A DNA stretch of 64,000 nt, taken from positions 18,713 through 82,712 of the forward strand of contig CAAGLB010000074.1 of assembly GCA_900770635.1 (NCBI GenBank), in the 5' to 3' direction. Under the pieces are notes generated by a model. That model saw only the letters and a list, made by a program, of their open reading frames with translations, was not told where the DNA came from and made no database searches. This document shows, in pieces, positions 1-8,879 of this stretch (within the stretch, counting starts at the first letter, position 1; each line of letters begins with the position of its first letter). This DNA is from an uncultured Alistipes sp. Its GTDB lineage: Bacteria > Bacteroidota > Bacteroidia > Bacteroidales > Rikenellaceae. The position numbers were made by a program, and so were the translations under genes.

Positions 1-614
1 CTAAACACTTCGCTCGAGGCGAGCATGTAGCGGTGCTCCTCACCGAGATGATACATGCGGCCGACATAGGTCTGTTCGACACGTTGCTTGTCGCCCGACA
101 TGAGCACGCCGTACCACATCTCGAGATTACGCATGAAGCATTCGAGGACCTCCTCACGCTCAAACTTTTGGGAGCGTAGGAGCGCCATAGAGGTGGGGTT
201 GGGCAGGTCGTCGGGGAACTCTATCTGGTTGACATTGAGGCCTATGCCCACGATGGTGCGTGCAATGGTGTCGCCCGAGAGCGAGTGCTCGATGAGCACG
301 CCTGCGAGCTTGTTGTCGCCTGCGTATAGGTCGTTAGTCCACTTTATGCGGCACTCGATGCCGAACTCGGCCATAGCGTCAACGAGGGCGAGGGCGACGA
401 CCTCCGACAGCAGAAACTGCTCGACGATGGCGAGAAATGAGGGGTGCAGCACAACGGAAAATGTTAGGTTCTCGCCCTCGGTGCTATGCCACGTGTGGCC
501 ACGCTGCCCACGTCCCGATGATTGGTGCTCGCTCCAGATGACATCCATGTGGCCATAGCGCTCGCCACGTGCCTCATCGTTAGTGGAGGTTGTTGAGTTT
601 ATGTGGTAGATCAT
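1..614 (-). CDS. birA: Biotin--[acetyl-CoA-carboxylase] ligase, 3' end beyond window
   Basis: Joins biotin to the biotin carboxyl carrier protein through biotinyl-AMP, in the cytoplasm. The first 204 residues are visible from the ATG at 614-612; the frame is still open at base 1, so the C-terminus is missing. Seen: SSGRGQRG at residues 32-39 (biotin/adenylate loop), KWTNDLY at 91-97 and NKLAGVLIE at 101-109 with the catalytic-type lysine at 102. The protein starts directly in the catalytic domain with no N-terminal DNA-binding helix-turn-helix, so it is the mono-functional class and should not be a biotin repressor. It is divergent from the glutaminyl cyclase gene; a minus-strand TATCTTTG box at 647-640 could drive it. 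Confidence 0.93.
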   Translation of the reverse strand, partial: MIYHINSTTSTNDEARGERYGHMDVIWSEHQSSGRGQRGHTWHSTEGENLTFSVVLHPSFLAIVEQFLLSEVVALALVDAMAEFGIECRIKWTNDLYAGDNKLAGVLIEHSLSGDTIARTIVGIGLNVNQIEFPDDLPNPTSMALLRSQKFEREEVLECFMRNLEMWYGVLMSGDKQRVEQTYVGRMYHLGEEHRYMLASSEVF

Positions 615-639
615 AGTGTTGCTCGAGTTATTTATCACT

Positions 640-647
640 CAAAGATA
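640..647 (-). promoter_or_regulatory. -7 box for birA
   Basis: TATCTTTG on the minus strand, the Bacteroidetes sigma-ABfr -7 consensus, 25 bases before the birA start codon. No TTG is seen at the right distance, so the -33 part is weak or absent. Confidence 0.5.
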
Positions 648-669
648 CTAAAATTCTTATAAAAATGGT

Positions 670-677
670 TATCTTTG
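670..677 (+). promoter_or_regulatory. -7 box for the 698-6786 operon
   Basis: TATCTTTG lies 20 bases before the start codon at 698, so the leader would be only about 15 nucleotides. No clear TTG at -33. It is the only promoter-like site seen ahead of the five-gene run. Confidence 0.55.
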
Positions 678-697
678 CACATATATATTAATAATGT

Positions 698-1510
698 ATG
701 AAGCAATTTACGATTATGGCGCTCGCAGCATTGCTCATGGTGGCAGGCTGCGCAGGGCAAAATAGTGCGAAAAATAGCGATGGCGACAAGCCAGAGGCAG
801 TAGAGCCAAAGGTCACATTTGCAGAGCTTTACAACTATTGTGTTGTGGCCGAGTATCCCCATTCGAAGGGTAGCTACACCCAGGGCTTGCAGTATGTCGA
901 TGGCGCAATGTGGGAGGGCACAGGCCAGGAGGGCCGCTCGCACCTGCAACGCATATCGCTCGCAACAGGCAAGGTGGATGTTGTGGCATCGCTCCCAAAT
1001 GATGAGTTTGGCGAGGGCATAACAATTTACAAGGATCGCATATATCAGCTAACGTGGCTTAGCCGCAAGGCCTATGTCTATAATGTTGAGGGTAAGCGCA
1101 TTAGTACCATAGCATACGAGGGTGAGGGCTGGGGCCTAACAACAGATGGCGAGCGACTATTCATGTCGGACGGTACGGCGACAATACGCATTGTCAACCC
1201 CATGACGTTCGAAACAGAGAGCTCGATATGTGTGATGTACAACGGCTCGCCGCTGGGCAACATCAACGAGTTGGAGTGGGCAGATGGCTACATCTGGGCA
1301 AATGTCTACCTCACAGACTCTATCGTTAAGATCAACCCCACGACGGGCATTGTCGAGGGCTATGTCGACATGCCCGAGCTACGAGCATTGCTGGCGGATA
1401 ACCCCGAGGCCGAGGCATTCAATGGCATAGCCTATAACCGATATAACGGCCACTTCTACGTTACGGGCAAGGATTGGAACAAACTCTTCGAAATTGAAAT
1501 AATTGAGTAG
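698..1510 (+). CDS. Glutaminyl-peptide cyclotransferase, lipoprotein
   Basis: Predicted to convert N-terminal glutamine of peptides to pyroglutamate. The 270-residue protein matches the plant-type (beta-propeller) glutamine cyclotransferase family: HSKGSYTQGL near residue 56, WEGTGQEGRS near 72, then repeated GEGITIYKDRIYQLTW and EGWGLTTDGERLFMSDG segments. The N-terminus is a lipoprotein signal peptide with lipobox ending at Cys18 (LMVAGC), so it should sit on a membrane facing the periplasm. First gene of a co-directional run; the next gene starts 2 bases after its stop. Possible role: capping peptides produced by secreted proteases. Family assignment is strong; physiological substrate unknown. 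Confidence 0.88.
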   Translation: MKQFTIMALAALLMVAGCAGQNSAKNSDGDKPEAVEPKVTFAELYNYCVVAEYPHSKGSYTQGLQYVDGAMWEGTGQEGRSHLQRISLATGKVDVVASLPNDEFGEGITIYKDRIYQLTWLSRKAYVYNVEGKRISTIAYEGEGWGLTTDGERLFMSDGTATIRIVNPMTFETESSICVMYNGSPLGNINELEWADGYIWANVYLTDSIVKINPTTGIVEGYVDMPELRALLADNPEAEAFNGIAYNRYNGHFYVTGKDWNKLFEIEIIE

Positions 1511-1512
1511 TA

Positions 1513-2409
1513 ATGAGCAATATACGTGAACGCATTGCAGAGCTTCTGCAACGACATATTATAGTTAAGGATGCGGCCATAGGCACTACGCTTGTGGGCA
1601 ACCGCCGTGATGTGGCACCCGACACATTGTCGCTTAGCGACTCCACAAAGGTTGCGGCGATGTATGAGGCGTCGATAAAGGCTGGGGCGACAATTATCAC
1701 CTCTAACACCTTCCTCTCGGATCCACTCATGCTTAAATCGTGCGGCGTGGAGCATACGTGCGAAGAGCTTGTCGAAGCTTCGCTAAAGATAGCACATGAG
1801 GCAATTAAGAGAAGCGAGAAAGAGGTATTTATCGCTGGCTCTATCGGTCCGTCAACACGCAACATAACACTCGCCATCGACCTTACCGAGGATGAGCTAC
1901 GAGCATCGTATCGCACTCTTATCGAGGTACTTGCGAGGGGTGGCGTTGACATATTTCTTATCGAGAGCATTACGGATATACGCAATGCTGAGATTGCCGC
2001 CGAGCTATGTCAGGAGATAGCGCCCGAGAAGCCTATCATCTTCTCGGCGACGTTGTCAAAAATCGGTGGTCTACTCATCTCGGGCCGCTCGGTAGAGAAG
2101 TATGTCGAGGATGTCAGCAAGTTTAACCCGCTGGCCATTGGCTTTAACTGCTCGTATGGCGTCAAGAATGTTGTTGACAACATCGAGCTTCTTACCCGCT
2201 ACACCTCGCTACCAACATACGTAGCACCCTCTGCAGGCATCCCTGATGGCAAGGGCAAGTATCCCGAAACTGTTAAGAAGCATACAGAAACCCTGCGTAC
2301 CGCTGCCGAGAAGGGCATACTAAGCATCGTTGGTGGCTGCTGTGGCACAACCGTAGAATACACACGTAGCGTAGCACAGATGGCTCGCCACTATAAACCT
2401 CGTAAATAG
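1513..2409 (+). CDS. Homocysteine S-methyltransferase family protein
   Basis: Moves a methyl group to homocysteine to make methionine. The 298 residues form a single Hcy-binding barrel. The zinc ligands of the family are present: Cys213 in FNCSYG and the Cys276-Cys277 pair in GGCCGTT; DAAIGTT near residue 20 is the usual start of the barrel. It could be a stand-alone S-methylmethionine (MmuM-like) enzyme, or the first module of a methionine synthase whose folate and cobalamin modules are coded elsewhere; the sequence alone does not decide. It sits 2 bases after the cyclase gene and 6 bases before the amidohydrolase gene, so it is almost certainly co-transcribed. Confidence 0.88.
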   Translation: MSNIRERIAELLQRHIIVKDAAIGTTLVGNRRDVAPDTLSLSDSTKVAAMYEASIKAGATIITSNTFLSDPLMLKSCGVEHTCEELVEASLKIAHEAIKRSEKEVFIAGSIGPSTRNITLAIDLTEDELRASYRTLIEVLARGGVDIFLIESITDIRNAEIAAELCQEIAPEKPIIFSATLSKIGGLLISGRSVEKYVEDVSKFNPLAIGFNCSYGVKNVVDNIELLTRYTSLPTYVAPSAGIPDGKGKYPETVKKHTETLRTAAEKGILSIVGGCCGTTVEYTRSVAQMARHYKPRK

Positions 2410-2415
2410 AAGATT

Positions 2416-3522
2416 ATGAATAGCATAGAGCTACGCCGAGCACTACACCGCAACCCCGAGCTGTCGTTCGAGGAGCACAATACGCAACAACTTATCATCG
2501 ACGCTCTCGACGCTGAGGGCATCGAGTATCGCACAATCGCCGGCACAGGCGTTCTTGCCAAGATCGAGGGCGAGAGGGGCAACCATAGGCGTGCTGTGGT
2601 GCTTCGTGCCGACATCGATGCACTGCCCATTAATGAGCAGAACGACATTGAGTTTAAGTCTGAGTGCGAGGGTGTTATGCACGCTTGCGGCCACGATATG
2701 CACACTGCAATACTCTTTGGCGTGTTGCAGTATCTTAACAAAAACCGTGATTTCGAGGGTACTCTCTTTGGCTTGTTCCAACCTGGCGAGGAGCTCAACC
2801 CTGGTGGCGCTGTCAAGGTGTTGGAGGAGAATCCCTTTGAGGGCTACGAGGTGGCGGCTGTCATTGGCGAGCATGTAGACTCGACTCTCGAAGTGGGCGA
2901 GATAGGCATCTGCCCAGGTAGGTTTATGGCCTCGAATGACGAGCTACGCTTTTACATCTCGGGACGTGGTGGTCATGCTGCACGCCGCTCGGAGATTGAC
3001 GATAGTGTATCGGCCATGGCTGACATGGTGCTGCGCACAACATTGCTAAATACGCCCGAGTGCGTGGTATCTATTGGTCGTGTTATTGCCGATGGCGCAA
3101 CCAACGTGATTCCAAACCTCGTTTCGGCTGAGGGCACTATGCGCACTTTCGACAAGGAGGTGCGTGAGCGCACACATGCCTACCTGCACAACAATGGCCG
3201 TCAGGTGGCCGAGAAGTGGGGTGTCGATGTTAAGGTCGATATCAGCTACGGCTATCCATGCGTTGTCAACGACATAATGTTGGCCTACGAGGCTATGATA
3301 GTAGCTTCGGACGAGGGCATAGATGTCCGTGAGCTTAAGCCTATGACAACGGCTGAGGACTTTGGCCACTACACCGAGCGCTATCCATCGTTGTTCTATC
3401 GCCTTGGCGTAGGTCGCAATGCGGGAGGCTCGCACACGCCTACGTTCCTTCCCGACGAGGGCGCTATTGCGTATGGCGAGCGCATGATGCGTCGCATGGC
3501 GCTACACATATTAAACAAGTAA
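2416..3522 (+). CDS. M20 family amidohydrolase / N-acyl amino acid deacylase
   Basis: A zinc/manganese hydrolase that removes acyl groups from amino acids or splits similar amides. The 368 residues have the M20D hallmarks: RHRNPELSFEE-type opening (here HRNPELSFEE at 11-20), ADIDALPI at 65-72, HACGHDMH at 89-96 as metal site, and QPGEE at 122-126 with the catalytic Glu; the dimerisation lid domain follows at roughly 180-290. No signal peptide, so cytoplasmic. Family members include hippurate hydrolase and N-acetyl-diaminopimelate deacetylase; which substrate applies here cannot be read. Four-gene neighbours are within 6 bases on each side. Confidence 0.88.
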   Translation: MNSIELRRALHRNPELSFEEHNTQQLIIDALDAEGIEYRTIAGTGVLAKIEGERGNHRRAVVLRADIDALPINEQNDIEFKSECEGVMHACGHDMHTAILFGVLQYLNKNRDFEGTLFGLFQPGEELNPGGAVKVLEENPFEGYEVAAVIGEHVDSTLEVGEIGICPGRFMASNDELRFYISGRGGHAARRSEIDDSVSAMADMVLRTTLLNTPECVVSIGRVIADGATNVIPNLVSAEGTMRTFDKEVRERTHAYLHNNGRQVAEKWGVDVKVDISYGYPCVVNDIMLAYEAMIVASDEGIDVRELKPMTTAEDFGHYTERYPSLFYRLGVGRNAGGSHTPTFLPDEGAIAYGERMMRRMALHILNK

Positions 3523-3525
3523 AGA

Positions 3526-5670
3526 ATGGCAAAACACAAAAATAAGAGGGGTAACAACCGTGATGAGCGTGCGTCGTTCATCGTCGACATGTTTCGTGAG
3601 TTCCCCGACAATAAGTTTTCACTTAAACACCTTGCCGCAGCCTCGGGAGGTGCCGACCGTGATGGCCGTACGATGACCTTTGCTATCGTGCGCCAGCTCA
3701 TTGAGGATGGCTTTGTCGAGGAGGTGGCACGTAGCAAATACCGACTATCACGCTCGGCAATGCCACGTTTTAGGGGTGTTGTTCGCTCGGCTACGCCTGG
3801 TGCACTCTATGTCGAGTGCGAGGAGCTCGAGAGCGATGTCTATGTAGCACGCCGCAATGGTGGTGGTGCGTTGGAGGGAGATAGCGTAGAGTTTGTCGTG
3901 GCTCGCCGCTCACGTGATGGCGAGTTCGAGGGTACGATTGTATGTGTCGTTGAGCGTTCGGAGCGCCCATACGTAGGCACTGCCGAGGTTACTACAAACT
4001 CGATATTCGTTATGCCCGACTCACGACGCATGGGCTGCGACATATATCTACCTCGCAAGAAGAATGCTAAGGTGGAAACAGACGATAAGGTGCTGGTGCG
4101 TGTTGTCGATTGGCCCGATGGCGAGCGTCTGCCTCATGGCGAGCTGGTCGACATATTGGGTAAGGCTGGCGATAACGATACCGAGATGCATGCTATCTTG
4201 GCAGAGTTTAACCTTCCCTATCGTTTTGAGCGTGACGTTATTAACGCAGCTAACCGCATCGACGACGACATCACCAAGGAGGAGATCGAGCGCAGACGAG
4301 ATATGCGTGATAGGGTGACGTTTACCATCGATCCTGCCGACGCTAAGGACTTCGACGATGCACTGTCGCTACACAAGCTCGATGAGGGTTTGTGGGAGGT
4401 AGGCGTGCATATCGCCGACGTGACACACTATGTAACGCCTGGCTCGGTTGTCGACAACGAGGCTGTGGAGCGTGCCACGTCGGTATATCTTGTCGACCGC
4501 ACTATACCTATGCTCCCCGAGCGACTATCCAACGAGCTATGCTCGCTTCGTCCCCACGAGGATAAGCTATGCTTCTCGGCAGTGTTTACCATTAACGAAA
4601 ACCTCGATATTATTGACGAGTGGTTTGGTCGCACGGTTATTCACTCCGACCGCCGCTTCACCTACGAGGAGGCGCAGGCTGTTATTGAGGGTGGCGAGGG
4701 CGATTTTAAGGATGAGATATTAACTCTCAATCGTCTTGCGCAAGTTCTTCGTAGCGAGAGGTTTAAGCATGGCGCTATTGCCTTCGAGCGTGATGAGGTG
4801 CGCTTCCGCCTTGACGAGAAGGGCCGACCTATTGGCGTATATACCAAGGTGCAGAAGGAGGCTAACATGCTTATAGAGGAGTTTATGCTGCTTGCCAATA
4901 GGCGTGTTGCCGAGTATTGCGCCTACCGCATGGTAAATGGCCGCAAGGTTGCTCGACCTATGGTATTCCGTGTTCACGACGAGCCATCGGAGGATAAGCT
5001 CGAACGTTTCAGAGATTTTGCCCTACGCTTTGGCCACTACTTTAAGGCGCAGAAGGGTAGAGCCATAGCCAAGGAGATGAACAAGCTCCTCGGCACAATA
5101 TCGGGCCGCCCCGAGCATAATGCCATAACCACGCTCGCTGTGCGCAGCATGGCTAAGGCGGTATATACCACCGACAACATTGGCCACTACGGCTTGGCAT
5201 TCCCATACTATACACACTTCACCTCGCCCATCCGTCGCTACCCCGATATGATGGTACACCGACTCTTGGCATCCTATCTTAGCGGCGCTAAGAGCGCTGA
5301 TAAGCAGCATCTTGAGCAGCTGGCAGTGCACTCTACTGAGCGAGAGATTGTTGCCTCGGATGCCGAGCGTGCAAGCATCAAGTATAAGATGGCGGAGTTT
5401 ATGAAGGACCGCATCGGCGAGGAGTTCGAGGGCGTGGTGTCTGGACTCACTGACTGGGGTGTATATGTCGAGCTTGACGACACCCATGTCGAGGGCATGG
5501 CCTTCCTGCGTGATATCGACGATGACGACTACTATCGCTTCGACGAGGCACGCTACGAGGTTGTAGGTCGCTCGTCGGGCATACGCCTCACGTTGGGTAG
5601 CCGTGTGAGGGTACGTGTTAAGAACGTAGACCTCAACCGCCGAACTCTCGACTTTAAGCTATTACTCTAA
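3526..5670 (+). CDS. rnr: Ribonuclease R
   Basis: A 3'-5' exoribonuclease that degrades structured RNA and takes part in RNA quality control in the cytoplasm. The 714-residue protein has the expected order: N-terminal winged helix (around residues 15-70), cold-shock domains (about 85-235), the RNB catalytic domain with TIDPADAKDFDDAL near residue 267 providing the metal-binding aspartates and HFTSPIRRYPD near 565, and a C-terminal S1 RNA-binding domain (GVVSGLTDWGVYVEL near 630). There is no long lysine-rich tail as in E. coli RNase R. It starts 3 bases after the M20 stop, within the operon. Confidence 0.95.
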   Translation: MAKHKNKRGNNRDERASFIVDMFREFPDNKFSLKHLAAASGGADRDGRTMTFAIVRQLIEDGFVEEVARSKYRLSRSAMPRFRGVVRSATPGALYVECEELESDVYVARRNGGGALEGDSVEFVVARRSRDGEFEGTIVCVVERSERPYVGTAEVTTNSIFVMPDSRRMGCDIYLPRKKNAKVETDDKVLVRVVDWPDGERLPHGELVDILGKAGDNDTEMHAILAEFNLPYRFERDVINAANRIDDDITKEEIERRRDMRDRVTFTIDPADAKDFDDALSLHKLDEGLWEVGVHIADVTHYVTPGSVVDNEAVERATSVYLVDRTIPMLPERLSNELCSLRPHEDKLCFSAVFTINENLDIIDEWFGRTVIHSDRRFTYEEAQAVIEGGEGDFKDEILTLNRLAQVLRSERFKHGAIAFERDEVRFRLDEKGRPIGVYTKVQKEANMLIEEFMLLANRRVAEYCAYRMVNGRKVARPMVFRVHDEPSEDKLERFRDFALRFGHYFKAQKGRAIAKEMNKLLGTISGRPEHNAITTLAVRSMAKAVYTTDNIGHYGLAFPYYTHFTSPIRRYPDMMVHRLLASYLSGAKSADKQHLEQLAVHSTEREIVASDAERASIKYKMAEFMKDRIGEEFEGVVSGLTDWGVYVELDDTHVEGMAFLRDIDDDDYYRFDEARYEVVGRSSGIRLTLGSRVRVRVKNVDLNRRTLDFKLLL

Positions 5671-5685
5671 AAAGTTTGTTTACGT

Positions 5686-6786
5686 ATGAACGTTGATGAT
5701 ATATTGGAAAAAGCGCTTCTGCGTGAGTCACTTACACGTGAGGAGGCATACTTCATCTATGACCATGCCTCTATCCAGCAGCTCGCCTCTGTGGCCGATG
5801 CCATACGCAAGGCTACGGTTGCCGATCCCGAGGTGGTGACATGGCAGATAGATCGCAATGTGAACATCACAAATGTCTGTAAGTCAGGTTGTAAGTTCTG
5901 CAATTTCCACTGTAAGCCCCATCAGGAGGATAAGGCCTATGTCACTACAATGGCGGAGTATCGCACTAAGATTGATGAAGCCTTGAAGCTCGGCGCCGAT
6001 CAGCTGTTGTTGCAGGGAGGACTCCACCCACGCCTCGGCATCGAGTTCTACGAAACACTATTTCGACAGCTCAAGAAGGAGTATCCTCAGTTGCGCCTTA
6101 ATGCTTTGGGAGCTCCCGAGATATCGCACATAGCCTCGATAAGTGGCATCACCACGCTTGAAACCCTCGAACGCCTTAAAGCGGCAGGCCTCGATACGTT
6201 GCCTGGTGCGGGTGCCGAGATTCTCTCGGACGAGATACGCAAGCGCATATCGCCTGCCAAGCCATCGGCACGTGAGTGGGTGCGTGTTATGCACGAGGCA
6301 CATAAGCTCGGCATAACATCCACTGCCACAATGATGTATGGTCATGTGGAGAGGCCACATCAGCGCATCGACCACCTAATAACCATTCGTGACCTTCAGG
6401 CTCTACGCCCCGAGGGATCACGTGGCTTCACAGCATTTATTCCCTGGGTATTCTGCCCTAAGGGCACTGAGCTCGAGCGTGAGGGCATATCGCCACGCTT
6501 CTCGGCAACAGAGTATCTGCGCATAATTGCCATGAGCCGCATCGTGCTCAATAACATAACCAACATTCAGGCCTCGTGGCTTACCGTTGGTAAGGAGGTT
6601 GCCGAGTTGGCGCTTAAGAGTGGCGCTAACGACATGGGCTCGATAATGATTGAGGAGAATGTGGTGTCGTCGGCAGGAGCAACAACACGCTTCGACCGTG
6701 AGGCGATGAAGGCTACGATACGTCGTGCCGGCTTCACACCACGCCTACGCGACCAGCTATACAACTACCGTGAGGAGCATGAATAG
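5686..6786 (+). CDS. mqnC: Cyclic dehypoxanthinyl futalosine synthase
   Basis: Radical SAM enzyme of the futalosine menaquinone pathway: converts dehypoxanthine futalosine to its cyclic form. The iron-sulfur cluster cysteines are Cys65, Cys69 and Cys72 (CKSGCKFC), and QLLLQGGLHP and SGITTLETLERL-type segments fit MqnC/MqnE; the length of 366 residues and the TLPGAGAEILSDEIR stretch favour MqnC. It closes the five-gene operon and is followed by a strong hairpin. The pathway partners MqnB and MqnD are at 39992-41276; MqnA and MqnE are not in this window. Confidence 0.92.
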   Translation: MNVDDILEKALLRESLTREEAYFIYDHASIQQLASVADAIRKATVADPEVVTWQIDRNVNITNVCKSGCKFCNFHCKPHQEDKAYVTTMAEYRTKIDEALKLGADQLLLQGGLHPRLGIEFYETLFRQLKKEYPQLRLNALGAPEISHIASISGITTLETLERLKAAGLDTLPGAGAEILSDEIRKRISPAKPSAREWVRVMHEAHKLGITSTATMMYGHVERPHQRIDHLITIRDLQALRPEGSRGFTAFIPWVFCPKGTELEREGISPRFSATEYLRIIAMSRIVLNNITNIQASWLTVGKEVAELALKSGANDMGSIMIEENVVSSAGATTRFDREAMKATIRRAGFTPRLRDQLYNYREEHE

Positions 6787-6807
6787 CACCTATCGAGATG
6801 CCTAAAC

Positions 6808-6842
6808 GAAAGTGAGCCTGTTACTTAACAAGCTCACTTTTC
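6808..6842. terminator. Bidirectional terminator, mqnC / small anchored protein gene
   Basis: Stem of ten pairs (6808-6817 with 6833-6842) with an inner TGTTA/TAACA stem, flanked by A-rich and T-rich sides. The 3' end of the minus-strand gene (stop at 6821) is inside the hairpin, so it serves both convergent genes. Confidence 0.75.
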
Positions 6843-7135
6843 TTATTCTCTGCCGCTACCTTCTCTGCCGCTGCCCTTTCAGCCTCTTTTTTCTTGGCTA
6901 TGGCTCGTTTGCGAGCCTCAATCTGCTCGGGCGTAAGCTCCTTTTTTGGACGGTTAGCCTTAGTGCTATCACGCTCATCCTTAGCGGCATCTACGTGTTC
7001 AACACGCTGGCGTGGTTGTGGCTCATGGTTGCGGCCAAAGAGCATCGAACGATATCCGCCCCAGTTGATAGCTGCGGCAACAACAACTGCAAAAACGGCG
7101 ATGGTGAATACTACACCTATTAATCTTTTTATCAT
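6821..7135 (-). CDS. Small anchored protein with lysine/glutamate-rich tail, function unknown
   Basis: 104 residues: one membrane segment at about 7-26 and then a soluble tail. Residues 60-104 are very rich in Lys, Glu and Ala (PEQIEARKRAIAKKKEAERA), predicted helical or coiled coil. I do not recognise a named family. It begins 9 bases after the stop of the S41 protease gene, so it is likely co-transcribed with it and might be a partner or stability factor of the protease; that is inference from position only. Coding is supported by the hydrophobic N-terminus, normal codon use and a terminator that overlaps its stop. Confidence 0.7.
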   Translation of the reverse strand: MIKRLIGVVFTIAVFAVVVAAAINWGGYRSMLFGRNHEPQPRQRVEHVDAAKDERDSTKANRPKKELTPEQIEARKRAIAKKKEAERAAAEKVAAENKKSELVK

Positions 7136-7143
7136 AGTTTGAG

Positions 7144-8826
7144 CTATTTTCTATTCTTCTTAATTTCGCTTACGGCACGCTGCAACACCTTGTCGTTAGG
7201 GTAGATGTTGTAGTAGAACGCAGCATCGCCAAGAGGCGTGTTACGACCGATATAGGCACGCAGCTGAGCCGAGATAATCGAGCGTGAGGTGGCTATATCT
7301 CTTCTGTTGCGAGCCACGCCATGACGCTCGGCATACGCCACAAAGTCATCAACGAGATTATATTTCGCAAACATCGAGTCGAGCTGCTCGAGGCTCTTAA
7401 TCGAGTCAATATCAGAGCGATGGTGGTCGGTGAAGTCGAGCGTGTAGCGATACAACACGTTCATATTCCACACCTTATTGTAATATGCAGTTACGCCTAT
7501 TGTGTCCATCGGGATAAATATGTCGGGCATGATGCCGCCACCGCCATACACTGTGCGGCCAGCAGGTGTGGTGTAGCGCAACGACTCGTCGAAATGTATG
7601 GAGTCGGCCGAGAAAAACTCGTTGCGGTTGAAGCGGTTGATGATGTCCATCTTGTAGCTCTCCTCGTCGCCATTGGTGTAGGGCTTCTGGATGGAGCGTC
7701 CCGTAGGTGTGTAGTAGCGAGCTACGGTAAGACGCATGGCCGAGCCATCGGCAAAAGGTATCTGCGTCTGTACCAATCCCTTGCCAAAGGTGCGACGACC
7801 GATGACCAAGCCTCTGTCGTTATCCTGAATAGCGCCCGCCAAAATCTCGCTCGACGAGGCACTAAACTCGTCGACGAGTATTACCACATCGAGTTCAGGA
7901 TATTTGCCGAGTTTGCTATACTGCCTCTGCTGCTCGCCGTAGCGATCTTCGGTATATACTATTAGCTTGCCCGTTGGCAGCAGATCGTTGGTTATGAGTA
8001 TTGCTTGGTCGAGAAAACCTCCGCCGTTGCCTCGTAGGTCGATAATTAGCGACTCCATGCCCTCTTTGAGCAAGCTGTCTATAGCCTTGCGCATCTCAGC
8101 GTGTGACGTGCGAGCAAACTGCGATAGGCGCACAAAGCCGATGTTGGGATCGTGGCGAAGCATGAACGACGTCTCGATAGAGTGTAGCTCTATGGCGTCA
8201 CGCTCAACGTCGACCTCGACAAGCTTATCTAAGCCATGACGTTGCAACGACAGCTTGACATGTGAGCGTCGTGGGCCACGCATGAGCTTAACCATCGAGT
8301 CCTGAGGAATCTTCTGGCCCGCAACATCACGTCCGTCGATGCGCATTATCCTGTCGCCAGCACGCAAGCCCGCCTTGTCGCTCGGGCCCTGAGGTATTAC
8401 GCTTAGCACCATGATGGTGTCGGTCGAGGCGTTGAACACTATGCCTATTCCGTCGAACTCGCCCTCGAGCGACTCGTTGACCTTCTCGAAATCTTTGGCT
8501 GCGATATACTCCGAGTGGGGATCGAGTTCCGAGAGGAGCTTAGGTATGGCACGATCGTAGATGGTGTCGAGGTTGATGCTGTCGACATAGTAGTTGCGGA
8601 TGGCGCTTACGGTCTGCACCATCTTGTCGCTCAGGGTGAGATACTGCTCGAGCTTGTGTAGGTCGGCAGCATACTGCTCCACCTGGTTGCTATTCTCGGC
8701 CAGTGCACTCCACAGCTTGCTCAGGCGACCATGCTCGACGAGCATGCCCAAAAACATTGAGCACACCGCAATAGCCATGACGCCGAGGGCAACCCACGCC
8801 CTATGTCTACCTTTTCGTTCAGCCAT
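7144..8826 (-). CDS. S41 family carboxy-terminal processing peptidase
   Basis: Envelope serine protease of the CtpA/Prc family, which trims C-termini of exported proteins. Signal anchor at residues 11-29; PDZ domain at about 118-200 (GIGIVFN, GPSDKAGLRAGDRIMRIDG); catalytic Ser324 in FSASSSE and catalytic Lys349 in FGKG form the Ser-Lys dyad. C-terminal region (about 420-560) is an extension usual in Bacteroidetes members. The gene is on the minus strand and heads a pair with the 104-residue anchored protein downstream; its own upstream neighbour is a DUF3078 barrel, 53 bases away. Confidence 0.93.
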   Translation of the reverse strand: MAERKGRHRAWVALGVMAIAVCSMFLGMLVEHGRLSKLWSALAENSNQVEQYAADLHKLEQYLTLSDKMVQTVSAIRNYYVDSINLDTIYDRAIPKLLSELDPHSEYIAAKDFEKVNESLEGEFDGIGIVFNASTDTIMVLSVIPQGPSDKAGLRAGDRIMRIDGRDVAGQKIPQDSMVKLMRGPRRSHVKLSLQRHGLDKLVEVDVERDAIELHSIETSFMLRHDPNIGFVRLSQFARTSHAEMRKAIDSLLKEGMESLIIDLRGNGGGFLDQAILITNDLLPTGKLIVYTEDRYGEQQRQYSKLGKYPELDVVILVDEFSASSSEILAGAIQDNDRGLVIGRRTFGKGLVQTQIPFADGSAMRLTVARYYTPTGRSIQKPYTNGDEESYKMDIINRFNRNEFFSADSIHFDESLRYTTPAGRTVYGGGGIMPDIFIPMDTIGVTAYYNKVWNMNVLYRYTLDFTDHHRSDIDSIKSLEQLDSMFAKYNLVDDFVAYAERHGVARNRRDIATSRSIISAQLRAYIGRNTPLGDAAFYYNIYPNDKVLQRAVSEIKKNRK

Positions 8827-8879
8827 AATGTTACCTAAAAACAGCTCTCAATAGGAGTGCCAAAGGCTCTCAAAAGCAA

